Notes under the pieces: generated by a model | Databases searched by the model: none | Seen by the model: only the letters and a program-made list of their open reading frames with translations | Told to the model about the DNA's origin: nothing | In this document: positions 24,359 to 33,044 of the stretch, piece by piece | How the letters are laid out: every line of letters begins with the position of its first letter | How positions within the stretch are numbered: the first letter of the stretch is position 1 | Program-made: the position numbers and the translations under genes | Origin: a bacterium | GTDB lineage: Bacteria; Patescibacteria; Dojkabacteria; JAKAPS01; JAJZLI01 | Assembly: GCA_021846685.1 (NCBI GenBank) | Contig: JAJZWL010000005.1 | Location: 1-64,000 of the forward strand | Direction of reading: 5' to 3' | DNA: 64,000 bases

Positions 24359-25164
24359 TATATCTTCTTTGCAATATAGGTCATATGCTTAACTTTATCA
24401 CCAACAGTATTGAATAGATTTTCTTTTAAATGGTGAGTGGTTAATGGATTCATAATAATTTCTATGATATACAAATCTTCTTTAGAGTTTAATTCAATGA
24501 TAGATTTATCTTTAGAACATTCAGTGGTTATATCTAATAACTTATTAATATTTTCTCCCAGATGTTTGTCATCATAAGTTATCTCATCACCAAGTTTATC
24601 CCATTTTTGTCTATTAATTTAGATATATAAGAATTTCTTTTGTTAGTTTTTGTGACTATTGTAATCTCTTTTACAGTTTCTCATAATCTTACAGAATATT
24701 AGGAATGGTAAGTTTAGATACAGGATAATTTCTTTATAATTTGCCATTAGCTTTGAAATCTGAATACATAGGTCCAGGCTTATTTTTTCCTGAAGCATCA
24801 AATGGTATGCAAAAATCATGGTCTCCAAACATAGCATATTTTATATGGTTCAATTGAATTTGATGACCTTCTTTTTGCGAAATTATTATAGTTGAATCTC
24901 CTTGAGTGATCTAAGGATTTAATTGTTTTTATGCTTCTTTAATGCGATATCTTAATGGTTATGAACCCTTTTCATGTCAAAAAAAGTGTTCCTACTATAT
25001 TATCTATTGGGAGTGATTCCAGTTCTTTACATTCTACTAATATTTTCTGATCATCTTTTTTAAATAAAAAATCTGAGTTTTGTTTGCATTTTTTTATATT
25101 CATTAAAATTCTTTTCGGCTATTTCTGTTGCTAATTCATTGGGAATAAAATTATTTTTTTGCAT
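24358..25164 (-). pseudogene. Decayed gene of unknown function
   Basis: Conceptual translation on the minus strand yields protein-like pieces in shifting frames. The start is MQKNNFIPNELATEIAEKNF, then after a frameshift FLFKKDDQKILVECKELESL, then KYAMFGDHDFCIPFDASGKN, and finally KWDKLGDEITYDDKHLGE up to a TAG at 24358-24360. At least three frameshifts and several stops separate them. The pieces add up to roughly 260 residues, but I cannot name the family. The intact 64-codon frame at 24643-24837 is an out-of-frame artefact of this decay. The gene kept its promoter-like repeat (copy A) and start region. Confidence 0.65.
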
Positions 25165-25220
25165 TACAGAATTTTATATACTTTGTATTATATCTTTTTT
25201 TTGGATGCTGTTGCGCTATG
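25162..25220 (-). repeat. Promoter-like repeat, copy A, with start region
   Basis: Minus-strand GCGCAA (25211-25216), an 18-nt spacer, TATAAT (25187-25192), then about 22 nt and ATGCAAAAAAATAA. The block from -35 to the first codons is nearly the same as copy B at 26440-26505, so two genes once shared a 5' end. Confidence 0.65.
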
Positions 25221-25300
25221 ATAGGTGCAAATTATTTTAATAGAAATTTAATATATCTGGGTTACGGTTAGTTTAAAATTTAGTTAATGTATAACTATAT

Positions 25301-25597
25301 ATGAAACAAATACTTTATAAAATGAATGGTCAATTTATTGGTGTTAAATATAATGATAGATTTTATTCTTATGATGGAGTAAATATAGGTGTGTTTAAAG
25401 ATAATGGTGAATTGTTTAATTTTGAAGGGGTATACATTGGAGAATTATTAGACAAAACAGATAGATTATTATTTAAGAAATCTCACTCAAATCATAGAGG
25501 GCCTCTTGTAGCTAAGTCCATTAATCATCTTTCAATGAGTATTGTAAATATTACCAGAAGAACCATACCTATAGGATGTAAAGATGTACATTTTTGA
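25301..25597 (+). CDS. Small protein with repeated G-x-Y/F hairpins, unknown
   Basis: This 98-residue protein has a first half built of short repeats: GQFIGVKYNDRFYSYDG, VNIGVFKDNGELFNFEG, VYIGELLDKTDRLLF. They look like consecutive beta-hairpins, as in small barrel proteins of phages and plasmids. The second half is basic and polar. It is preceded by a TATAAC box ending a few nt before the ATG, suggesting a leaderless message. I know no named family. It lies among small accessory genes. Confidence 0.55.
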   Translation: MKQILYKMNGQFIGVKYNDRFYSYDGVNIGVFKDNGELFNFEGVYIGELLDKTDRLLFKKSHSNHRGPLVAKSINHLSMSIVNITRRTIPIGCKDVHF

Positions 25598-25656
25598 TAA
25601 TTATAATTATTTTGAAATAAAAAATAGGGAATGACTGACTAAAGGAGGTGATCAAT

Positions 25657-25791
25657 ATGCAATGTCCAAAATGTAATAATGGAGAATTATCTAGAAAAGC
25701 AGGTTATGATGTATATCAATGTACTAATTGTGAAGAAGAAACAACTGGGGAAGAGATTAGAAACCTACAAAGAGAATTGATAGATGACTGA
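25657..25791 (+). CDS. 44-residue zinc-ribbon protein
   Basis: The sequence has two CxxC knuckles, CPKC at residues 3-6 and CTNC at 23-26, separated by 16 residues (MQCPKCNNGELSRKAGYDVY then QCTNCEEE). This is a classic zinc ribbon, followed by a short charged helix. An almost perfect Shine-Dalgarno (AAAGGAGGTGA) precedes the ATG. Tiny zinc ribbons of this kind can bind nucleic acid or modulate transcription or translation; the target is unknown. Confidence 0.7.
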   Translation: MQCPKCNNGELSRKAGYDVYQCTNCEEETTGEEIRNLQRELIDD

Positions 25792-25851
25792 ATATAGGTA
25801 ATTTTAAAACTGATACTATATATTCATTTATAGGTTCTGAGCTTAAAACTT

Positions 25852-26193
25852 CTACCATGAGGCTGCCAATGGAAGGAATATTGTGGTTATAGAGCTTTTA
25901 ATTCGATATCCAATAGAAATGATGAGATCTAAATTACAGTATAATTTTTTTTCATTACTGTCAGTTGTCAAGGATTCCTTTACAGCTGAATTTGGATTGA
26001 GTTCTCCATAATTAAAAACATGTTTAATGTGTAGACTGATACTTTGTTTTGTTGTTTGGAAAAGCTCTGTCAAAGTATTCTGTGTTAACCATACAGTCTC
26101 ATTTTCAACACAAACATTTATTTTAATTTTATCATTTTCTGTTTTGTAGATAATGATTTGTGATTGAGATTGTAATTTTTTTATGATATTTTT
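25852..26193 (-). pseudogene. RhuM-family protein remnant
   Basis: The minus-strand frame reads QIIIYKTENDKIKINVCVEN, then ETVWLTQNTLTELFQTTKQS, ISLHIKHVF..GELN, and YCNLDLIISIGYRIKSS. These are the N-terminal hallmarks of RhuM/virulence-associated DNA-binding proteins (VWLTQxQxAELFxTTKQ, SxHIKNIF, YYNLDVIISVGYRVKS). After KSS the expected RGTQFRIWAT is lost, replaced by a short unrelated tail and TAG. At the 5' end no ATG, GTG or TTG precedes the domain before an upstream stop. It is therefore truncated at both ends, about a third of a normal RhuM (~330 residues). Confidence 0.8.
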
Positions 26194-26393
26194 CTATAAC
26201 TATAATGATCCTTTATATATTTTTGAAAAAAGCTTCCATATGAAGAAGTTATCATAAATTCTTCATAAAGATTCTGTGGAAGATTGTTGTATTTGTAAAT
26301 ATCTCCAGATAAAAATTTAATCTCAAGGGTACACGATGTTATATCATATCCAATAGAATTAATTATTGTTGAATTTACATGTTGCCTAATCAT
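26181..26393 (-). CDS. KTSC-domain protein
   Basis: This 70-residue protein is essentially one KTSC domain: NSTIINSIGYDITSCTLEIK, then FLSGDIYKYNNLPQNLYEEF and SYGSFFQKYIKDHYSYRKI. The family pattern is S-x-I-x-x-I-GYD followed by LEV-F-SG-xYxY and G-x-FF-x-x-I. KTSC domains occur alone or fused to lysyl-tRNA synthetases and in phage-like settings; their function is not established. It lies between the RhuM remnant, which overlaps its end, and a relic start region carrying promoter-like copy B, which probably drives it. Confidence 0.8.
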   Translation of the reverse strand: MIRQHVNSTIINSIGYDITSCTLEIKFLSGDIYKYNNLPQNLYEEFMITSSYGSFFQKYIKDHYSYRKIS

Positions 26394-26439
26394 TTTGATT
26401 TTGATCTAGTAATTATCCTCATTTGAAATAAAAATTTAT

Positions 26440-26505
26440 TTTTTTGCATTGCAGAATTTTATATATTTTGTATTATATCTTTTTTAGAGGTTCTTGCACT
26501 TATAT
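26440..26505 (-). repeat. Promoter-like repeat, copy B, with relic start region
   Basis: Minus-strand GTGCAA (26494-26499), a 16-nt spacer GAACCTCTAAAAAAGA, TATAAT (26472-26477), then a leader and ATGCAAAAAAATAA as in copy A. The frame opened here ends after about 19 codons, shortly before the KTSC gene, so it is a relic now serving as promoter and leader. Confidence 0.6.
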
Positions 26506-26537
26506 ATTACTCATTACATTATCTATAGGAGCCAGTT

Positions 26538-26768
26538 TTATAGGTTTATTCTAAAAACTTTTTTATCTTTTAAATTTTCATTTATGTACGTACCTAATCC
26601 GAAACCTTGTTTTGCTAAAGATTTCATTTTTTCAAAGTGTTCTATTCCTACATTAATAGAATCATATTTATATATCCCAGTTTTTTTAAATTGAATCAAT
26701 ATATAATCTGGATGGATATCATATTCTAAGACACCAGAATCTCCATTTAAATTTGCATAGGTAATCAT
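26538..26768 (-). CDS. KTSC-like protein, second copy
   Basis: About 76 residues from the ATG at 26768: MITYANLNGDSGVLEYDIHP, then YILIQFKKTGIYKYDS, then FEKMKSLAKQGFGLGTYINE. The order (beta strand with IxY/IxF, the G-x-YxY turn, then a helix with G-x-G/F-x-x-I) parallels the neighbouring KTSC protein and many second-type KTSC-like proteins. The 44 residues before this ATG in the longer frame have no family similarity, so I chose the internal start. The family call is moderate. Confidence 0.6.
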   Translation of the reverse strand: MITYANLNGDSGVLEYDIHPDYILIQFKKTGIYKYDSINVGIEHFEKMKSLAKQGFGLGTYINENLKDKKVFRINL

Positions 26769-26940
26769 AATATTTACATTATTTAAGATCATATTGTATA
26801 TCATATATATTAATTTTCCTAATTTATCATTAATGTTATTTATAAGAATAAAGTTTATAGAACTCAGATGGTAGTTTGTCTGCAGGTGTAATATAATCAT
26901 GGTATAGATACAGGATATATTTTAAAAAATTAATAAAGCA

Positions 26941-27690
26941 ATGTTTAATTTCCCATCAAGATTTTTTAAAAAATTAGATATATATCAACAGATACGTAAT
27001 CATGAAGGTGTAAATAAGCATAAGCATCTATGGCTATATGAGGCAGCATTCCTGCAAACTTCATATGGAGAAAATCATGGTCATATTAGTGGATTTTTAA
27101 ACTTCAATACTTTTAAAGAATGGATACTATATTCTTATTCAGGAAAAGATAATATCCCCAATGATGGAGAATTTTCACATATAGCAGGAAATCTTTTTGT
27201 AAAAGGATATATAGAGTCAAAATCAATAGTAAGTATTAAGAAAAAAGATGTTTTTAAAACCAGTGAAAATATTGGTACAGTACATAATATAATTTCAGAA
27301 AAATCTTATCCTAGTACAAATATTAAAATTTTAAGTCACATTAAAGGAGATATTATTCCTACTGATAAGATTGAAGAAAGTAAATATGAATTCAGAGTAA
27401 CCTTAGAAGGTTTAATTGTTGGCGAAGTTGTAGATGAAATAAATAATCACAACCTATTGATTAGATATTATAATAGATATAAATATTCTATGATCTTAGC
27501 TAGTATTTGGTTAGTGATTTTTTTTGGATTTATGAAGTTATTATTGCCAGTAGATCTTTATTATATAATAAATTTTAAAGTTTTATTTATAAAGAAAATA
27601 TTTATTATTCCAATAATAATATTTATTTTGTGGCCGCTATTTCTTTTCATATTAAAAACCATACGTTTATATTTAGAAAACAATTATTGA
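26941..27690 (+). CDS. Membrane protein with large N-terminal cytoplasmic domain, unknown
   Basis: This 249-residue protein has about 180 polar residues followed by two hydrophobic helices near 183-200 and 215-238 and a short basic tail. The N-terminal part contains NHEGVNKHKHLWLYEAAFLQ and later beta-rich stretches (EYRVTLEG-like, GLIVGEVVDEINNHNLL). No family is recognised. Its end overlaps the convergent GT4 gene by 7 bp. Two-TM proteins of this design sometimes modify ubiquitin-like or lipid partners (GIDE-like), but the similarity is too weak to assert. Confidence 0.5.
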   Translation: MFNFPSRFFKKLDIYQQIRNHEGVNKHKHLWLYEAAFLQTSYGENHGHISGFLNFNTFKEWILYSYSGKDNIPNDGEFSHIAGNLFVKGYIESKSIVSIKKKDVFKTSENIGTVHNIISEKSYPSTNIKILSHIKGDIIPTDKIEESKYEFRVTLEGLIVGEVVDEINNHNLLIRYYNRYKYSMILASIWLVIFFGFMKLLLPVDLYYIINFKVLFIKKIFIIPIIIFILWPLFLFILKTIRLYLENNY

Positions 27691-28793
27691 TATAATTTTA
27701 TATATTTCTTTTCAATAAATTGAAGGTTATACTTTTTACTCAATATTAAAGCACCTTTAGATATCTTATTGTAGAGGCTATCATCTTTAATTAATAATTC
27801 AATATTTTTAGCTATCAAATTAGGATTCTTGTATGCTATCAATATACAATTTTTATTATTTTCAAATATAGAAGTAGGAGTGTATTTACTTTTTGTTGTT
27901 ATAACTGGTTTTCCATAAGATATAGCTTCAAGAAATGTTCCATTCCTTTCTGATACTCCATAATTGAAAGGGAGTATCACTGCAAAAGAAGTTGCTATTT
28001 TTTTTGCAATGTCCTTCCCGTTCTTTGGGTTATTTAATATTATATTACCCTCTAAATCTAAATTTTTAATTTTATCTATTATTTTTTTATGATAATTATT
28101 TGTTTCTGGATAAAGGTTTGTTAAAATATCTAGTTTAATTTCGATACGCCTATCTTTCAGTATCTTTATTGCATCTATTAAGTATTCTATTCCCTTTTTA
28201 GAATCAATAGTTCCTATATAGCAAAAATTGGCACCTTTGTTGATAGGGATTTTATAATAATTATTGGGGAATATATTTATAATACTAATCTTTTTATTAA
28301 ATATTTCAAATTTCTTTAAATATTTAAAATCATTGGTATTTGTAACAATAATCTTATCAAAAAATGGAAGTACAGTTAAGTTTCTTATTCTAGCAATAGG
28401 ATGTGCTTGAGAGAGTTCATGCTCTGTTATTATTTTTTGTATTTTCGGAAAATTCTTTTTTAATTTTAATCCTAATATAAAAGTATCAAATCTAAATTGA
28501 TAGGCTAGAGTAGGATGTTGAAAATGAATTATATCTGGATTAATTTTCTTTATAATACCTATTACTTGATTAAAGGTTTTTATATTCCAATCTCTACTTA
28601 CTCTATGTATTTTTACATTATCTATATCCTGAAGATTCTCTATTTCTGATGTAATAACGTGTATATCTAATTTATTATTTTTATTTAATTTCTCTAGTAA
28701 TCTATATGAATACATTCCTACTCCACATATAGTAGGTGGAAGTGTTCCCGATATAAATACTATTTTTTTAGATTTTTTTTGTAATTCCATCAA
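27684..28793 (-). CDS. Family 4 glycosyltransferase
   Basis: This 369-residue GT-B enzyme has N-terminal SGTLPPTICGVGMYSYRLLE (glycine loop) and a linker near residue 170. The C-terminal nucleotide-sugar half holds CYIGTIDSKKGIEYLIDAIK and the signature NYGVSERNGTFLEAISYGKP, whose two glutamates seven apart (E...E) bind the donor. It should transfer a sugar, with retention, to a lipid-linked or surface glycan. Its start overlaps the end of the upstream GT2 gene by 26 bp, so they form an operon. Confidence 0.87.
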   Translation of the reverse strand: MMELQKKSKKIVFISGTLPPTICGVGMYSYRLLEKLNKNNKLDIHVITSEIENLQDIDNVKIHRVSRDWNIKTFNQVIGIIKKINPDIIHFQHPTLAYQFRFDTFILGLKLKKNFPKIQKIITEHELSQAHPIARIRNLTVLPFFDKIIVTNTNDFKYLKKFEIFNKKISIINIFPNNYYKIPINKGANFCYIGTIDSKKGIEYLIDAIKILKDRRIEIKLDILTNLYPETNNYHKKIIDKIKNLDLEGNIILNNPKNGKDIAKKIATSFAVILPFNYGVSERNGTFLEAISYGKPVITTKSKYTPTSIFENNKNCILIAYKNPNLIAKNIELLIKDDSLYNKISKGALILSKKYNLQFIEKKYIKLYQ

Positions 28794-29676
28794 AGAATCC
28801 TTTATATATAGCCGGTATTAATTTTAAATCTTTCCCATTAATTATAGCAATTCCTAACCAAATAAACTGCTTTATTATTAAAAAATATAAAATTTGTGAT
28901 AATAAATATCTTCTTTTTAAGTTTAGTCTTGTTGCCCAAAAAGAATTTCTAATCTGGAGGTAAAATGAGAAAGGGGAGTACTTTCTTGATGTTACACTTA
29001 CCTTGTGCCATATAACAGATTTTGGTTCATATATAAGTTCTCCATGAATTTCCTTTAATCTTAATGAAAGATCTACATCTTCAGAATATGCAAAAAAACT
29101 ATTATTAAACCCTTTTAGTTTTTCTATTGTATGTCTGGGTATAAATAAAGCACATCCTGTAAGATAATCATTATCAATATTTGTATCTTTTAAATATTGG
29201 GGACTATATATGTTTTTATGTTTTGTAGTACCAGTCCATTTGTTATAATATCCTCCCCCAAACCATATAATATCTTTCTTTCCTTTATAATTATAAAACA
29301 GTATTTGAGGTGCAATAATAAAATCTTTATTTTTATATTTTTCTGCTGTATTAAGCAGTGGTTTTATAAAAGTTTTATCTACTTCAGTATCATTATTGAT
29401 TATAAGGAGATATTTATATTTCTTGTGATTAAGAAAATATTCGATTCCTTTATTAAACCCTCCAGTGAACCCATAGTTTTTATCTAACTCTATTTGCTTT
29501 GTGTTACTATATAAATTAATATCTTTGTTGTGTAGTTTTTCTTTTTGATTTGATCCATTGTCTATTAAAAGAATATCAAAATCATCTGTACATTTATTCA
29601 AACTTTTTAATAGTTCTAATGTTACTTGTTTTTGGTTATAATTGACCGTAGTTATAAGTATTGTAGTAAAACCCAT
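28768..29676 (-). CDS. Family 2 glycosyltransferase
   Basis: This 302-residue GT-A enzyme has ILITTVNYNQKQVTLELLKS, then LLIDNGSNQKE, ELDKNYGFTGGFNKGIEYFL and the metal-binding INNDTEV near residue 100. DYLTGCALFIPR and FFAYSEDVDLSLRLKE (catalytic-base region) follow, and a histidine-containing VIWHKVS, as in rhamnosyltransferases. A hydrophobic stretch near 255-275 may attach it to the membrane. It is the first of a two-gene unit with the GT4 gene and divergent from the next GT2 gene; both start within 50 bp. Confidence 0.87.
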   Translation of the reverse strand: MGFTTILITTVNYNQKQVTLELLKSLNKCTDDFDILLIDNGSNQKEKLHNKDINLYSNTKQIELDKNYGFTGGFNKGIEYFLNHKKYKYLLIINNDTEVDKTFIKPLLNTAEKYKNKDFIIAPQILFYNYKGKKDIIWFGGGYYNKWTGTTKHKNIYSPQYLKDTNIDNDYLTGCALFIPRHTIEKLKGFNNSFFAYSEDVDLSLRLKEIHGELIYEPKSVIWHKVSVTSRKYSPFSFYLQIRNSFWATRLNLKRRYLLSQILYFLIIKQFIWLGIAIINGKDLKLIPAIYKGFFDGITKKI

Positions 29677-29723
29677 GAACTTTATTATAGCATTTTATTA
29701 TGAATTTTTTAGGTAGAAGTATA

Positions 29724-30566
29724 ATGGATGATAGTATTGAATTAACAGTAATTATATTAAATTATAAAAATCCAGAATTAACATTAAAGTGTGTTGATTT
29801 ATTAATGAGTGCATTAGATAAAGCTACAATTATAAGTGAAATTATAATTGTAGATAATTCTTCTGCAGAGAGTGAAAGTTTTTTTGAAAAACATTTATCT
29901 TTTGGTGCAGACAATATAGTTTTAATAAAAAATAAAAAGAATTTAGGCTTTGCGAAAGCCAATAATCAAGGGATGAAAATTGCAAGAGGGAAGTATATCC
30001 TACTTTTAAACAATGATGTTTTTATCAAAGATAGCAATGTTATCTCTAAGGGATTAAATTATTTAAAAAGCCATTCCAATGTTGGGATATGGAGCCCAGC
30101 TTTGGTTAACAAGGATGGTATTATTCAAAAAACAACAGGAAAAATCCCTTCTCTTTTAGGATTAATAAATGAGTACTATTTTTTTAATATATTTGAGAAA
30201 TATAAGAGATTCTTTAAAATATCTAAAGTAGATACTATTATCGGGGCTTTTTGGCTAATCCCTTCAAGTATAATAAAAAAAGTAGGATTGTTAGATGAAG
30301 ATTATTTCTTTACGTCAGAAGACACAGATTACTGTAATAGAATTCATAAAGAGGGACTATCTATTATATATGATTCCTCAGTAAATGTTGTTCACTTAGG
30401 TGGGGCATCTCAAAATTGGAAATGGTTAAATGATCCATATTTGCATATAGGTAGAGAATTATATTTTAAAAAAAACAAGAACGGGGTAACTTTTATTTTA
30501 GCTAGATATATAATTAGATCAGGTTTATATTACAGAAGATTAATTAGTCATATTAGACATAATTAG
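29724..30566 (+). CDS. Family 2 glycosyltransferase
   Basis: A protein of about 280 residues. The ATG at 29724 is preferred over 29700 because AGGTAGA lies 7 nt upstream and the GT2 domain begins soon after (LTVIILNYKNPELTLKCVDL). The motifs are IVDNSSAES, the NLGFAKANNQGMKIA signature, LNNDVF (metal), GAFWLIPSSIIKKVG and FFTSEDTDYCNR. It is a single gene between divergent and convergent glycosyltransferases and probably adds a deoxysugar during surface glycan assembly. The donor is unknown. Confidence 0.87.
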   Translation: MDDSIELTVIILNYKNPELTLKCVDLLMSALDKATIISEIIIVDNSSAESESFFEKHLSFGADNIVLIKNKKNLGFAKANNQGMKIARGKYILLLNNDVFIKDSNVISKGLNYLKSHSNVGIWSPALVNKDGIIQKTTGKIPSLLGLINEYYFFNIFEKYKRFFKISKVDTIIGAFWLIPSSIIKKVGLLDEDYFFTSEDTDYCNRIHKEGLSIIYDSSVNVVHLGGASQNWKWLNDPYLHIGRELYFKKNKNGVTFILARYIIRSGLYYRRLISHIRHN

Positions 30567-30592
30567 TGTGAAATATATAGAGATAGCATGAT

Positions 30593-31444
30593 TTATAAGT
30601 CATATTTATCAATTATGTCGTTAGCAATATTATGATATTTTCTTACTACATCTGATTTATTGCCAACTTCTTCTAACTCTTTGAGTTTTATATATGTAGC
30701 AATTCTATAAAATCCCATCATCAAAGATAAATAAAACCCTCTCCATCCGTCCTTGTATCCTTTTCTCCTTATAAATCTATTACCAAATTCTAGTGTGAAA
30801 AATTTAATAGCTTTAAATATTGAAGATTTCTCATTTTTTTCAAATTTCTGATTAGCTTCTATTGTAGTATATCTATTTAGTTTTTCTAAAAAATGATTGG
30901 TATTTATATAATTAAAATGTACTATATAGTTATTTTTTTTATATGGAATTTTATATATTTTTGCATCTTTATTAACCGATATAATGTTATGTATTAATTT
31001 TGTAGTTTTTAACATTCCCTTTTTAAAAAATCTCTCATGATAATCTAATCCAGTGTTCCAGCCTGAGTAATGTATCTCTTCACCTAGAAGGTAATTTAAA
31101 TATGGTATATCTATAATGTCATACTCATCTTTTTTTGAAATTTTAATTAATTCTCTGCTCAATTCAATAGGTATTATTTCATCTGCATCAAGCATGATGA
31201 TCCATTTTTTAGTAGCTTTTGATAGTGCAAATTTTCTCGCTGGATCTGCAAAACCCAAATTTCTGTATAAATAAACTGTTGCTCCATATCTTTTTGCGAT
31301 CTCTACTGTTTTATCTGTGCTATGCATGTCTACTATTATAATCTCATCAACCCATTTATATACTGATCTTAAAGCATATTCTATGTTGTTTTCTTCATTA
31401 TATGTATTGATTACACAAGATATATTGTTATTCTTCTTTATCAT
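30593..31444 (-). CDS. WaaE/KdtX-like family 2 glycosyltransferase
   Basis: This 283-residue protein starts NISCVINTYNEENNIEYALR, followed by IIIVDMHSTDKTVEIAKRYG, NLGFADPARKFALSKA and the metal-binding IMLDADEIIP. The combination DMxSxDxT, GFxxPAR and LDADE characterises the WaaE/KdtX group, which adds glucose or related sugars to lipid or LPS-core acceptors. The C-terminal half is basic with an amphipathic stretch (RRKGYKDGWRGFYLSLMMGFYR), typical of these enzymes. It overlaps the preceding gene by 4 bp. Confidence 0.87.
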   Translation of the reverse strand: MIKKNNNISCVINTYNEENNIEYALRSVYKWVDEIIIVDMHSTDKTVEIAKRYGATVYLYRNLGFADPARKFALSKATKKWIIMLDADEIIPIELSRELIKISKKDEYDIIDIPYLNYLLGEEIHYSGWNTGLDYHERFFKKGMLKTTKLIHNIISVNKDAKIYKIPYKKNNYIVHFNYINTNHFLEKLNRYTTIEANQKFEKNEKSSIFKAIKFFTLEFGNRFIRRKGYKDGWRGFYLSLMMGFYRIATYIKLKELEEVGNKSDVVRKYHNIANDIIDKYDL

Positions 31445-32343
31445 AATTTTTTGTTAATATTGATTTTATTTAAGAGAATTTTATAATATTCTTTTATAAT
31501 TCTTACCCGAGATACTTCATTAAGGTTCCCTTGTATTCTATATTTGGGGTCTTTAATCTTTAATAGTTCAAGAATTATTCTTAATATAATATGATATAAT
31601 CGTTTTAATTTTATTATAATGTTATTTTTTTTATAAAAACTACCTTCATTGGGTTGGGAATAGGATGATTTTTTGTGATATGCAAAAAGCTTATTGGTGC
31701 ATCTCATGTATGAGCCCACTCTTTCTTCAAATATTGCGGATATATGTGATAAAGGCCCTGTAGCAGATGATGCCATACATTTATATCTATAAATATCATA
31801 GTTAAAATCTTTTTTTCTTATAAAAAAAATAGGATCACCAAAACCATAACAAAAATAAAACTTTTCATTCTCTTTTATAGAATCTTTTTTAGGGAAAAAT
31901 TTCCATGATCTAGGTGCAGTAACCATAACAGAACTATCTTTATTGAGAAGATCTATTGAGTCTTTGATCCAGTCTCCCTCTTTCAGTATTATATTATCTG
32001 GATCGAAATGACATAAAAATTTTGTTTTTGTTACAAATAGGGCAACATATAAGTGGTTTGAATAGTATGGTAATTTACCAAGTACGTCATAGTTTATTTT
32101 AAATTTTTTCAGAGCTTTATCTATATAATCTTCTACAAAATAAAAATTTGTAATAATACCTTTATCTTTTAACTCTAATACTTTTTTTCCTACTTTATCT
32201 CTATCATTAACATTATTTATTATTATGTGTATTTGATCAAACTTATAATTAAATTTATTTTCAATATTCTCAAAAAAATCTTTCTGAAAAATATTTCTGT
32301 ATGTTCTTTCAAATATATTAACACTTAATGTGACTTTATTCAT
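31441..32343 (-). CDS. GT-A-fold glycosyltransferase-like protein
   Basis: This 300-residue protein lacks the usual N-terminal GT2 signature but has VTLSVNIFERTYRNIF, YVALFVTKTKFLCHFDPDNI (a DxD-type metal site, DPD) and FYFCYGFGDPIFFIRKKDF. This is a nucleotide-diphospho-sugar transferase fold of unfamiliar branch. It is the first intact gene of a two-gene unit with the WaaE-like enzyme (ATGA overlap). Its own start overlaps the stop of a decayed upstream gene, so the operon once had another member. Confidence 0.65.
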   Translation of the reverse strand: MNKVTLSVNIFERTYRNIFQKDFFENIENKFNYKFDQIHIIINNVNDRDKVGKKVLELKDKGIITNFYFVEDYIDKALKKFKINYDVLGKLPYYSNHLYVALFVTKTKFLCHFDPDNIILKEGDWIKDSIDLLNKDSSVMVTAPRSWKFFPKKDSIKENEKFYFCYGFGDPIFFIRKKDFNYDIYRYKCMASSATGPLSHISAIFEERVGSYMRCTNKLFAYHKKSSYSQPNEGSFYKKNNIIIKLKRLYHIILRIILELLKIKDPKYRIQGNLNEVSRVRIIKEYYKILLNKININKKL

Positions 32344-32570
32344 ATTTTATCTAATGCTCCCATTTGATTTATAGTATTATATAATTGTTTGTAACAATTT
32401 GCCATTCTAGGATTTGTTGGATCTAGTTCCCCTACACTTTTTGCAGCTTTTGCAAGTTTTATAAGGATATGAGCTCAGGGATAGTTTTAACTTGAAGTCC
32501 TCTGAAATTTGTGACAACACAACCAATAGCACCTGGTAATCTTGATACATTAACTGATTAATATTAATTT
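32340..32570 (-). pseudogene. Decayed 3' end of an upstream operon gene (kinase-like tail?)
   Basis: Minus-strand pieces read VSRLPGAIGCVVTNFRGLQV then TIPELISL, and after a one-base shift LAKAAKSVGELDPTNPRMAN and YKQLYNTINQMGALDKI, stopping at TGA 32340-32342 (ATGA overlap with the next gene). The tail faintly resembles the end of FGGY sugar kinases (EPDPxNxxxYxxLYxxY), but the similarity is weak. Confidence 0.4.
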
Positions 32571-32576
32571 AAATAA

Positions 32577-32962
32577 GAAGAAAGATTCAAACTAAAAGAA
32601 AAATTTTTTAACTTAGGTGGAGTATGCTCTCTATATAATATACAGTCACTTAAAGATATAGAGTACAAAAAGGAATATTTAGACGAAGTTTTAGATTATT
32701 ATATAAAGGTTATTTTCCTGTTATTGAAATGGAATCTTTGATTTATCATAAAAGAAGTGCTACCACTGGATTTAAAAGTGATTTTTCTAGATATTATTAT
32801 ATAAGGAACAGCTTATTAACTATTTATAAAAATTATACACTCTTTCTATTGATAAAATACTTGTCGTTCATCATAATTATGCAGATTGCTATGTCATTGA
32901 TAGAAAGTGTACAACAATGTAGACTTTCTGTATGGATCAATTATTATTACAAAAAAGGATAA
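32577..32962 (+). pseudogene. Family 2 glycosyltransferase remnant
   Basis: The plus strand shows FFNLGGVCSLYNIQSLKDIE and EYLDEVLDYYIK (like the GGAC-LY...YFDE region of GT2 enzymes). After a frameshift and deletion it reads IYHKRSATTGFKSDFSRYYY and IRNSLLTIYKNYTLFLLIKY, the typical YHKxSxTTG...RN C-terminus. The catalytic N-terminal half is missing, so this is the tail of a dead rhamnosyltransferase-like gene. Confidence 0.65.
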
Positions 32963-33044
32963 TTTTTGATGTAAATTCTCTTGGGTATTATCTTGCTACA
33001 TTAATAGTGTTTTTTGCAATCTCGTACTATAATATAGAATATAT

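Noticed and set aside
24643..24837. 64-codon minus-strand open frame
   Set aside because: The overlapping frame gives a more protein-like sequence (GDHDFCIPFDASGKN) continuous in style with the neighbouring pieces of the decayed gene, so this frame is an artefact.
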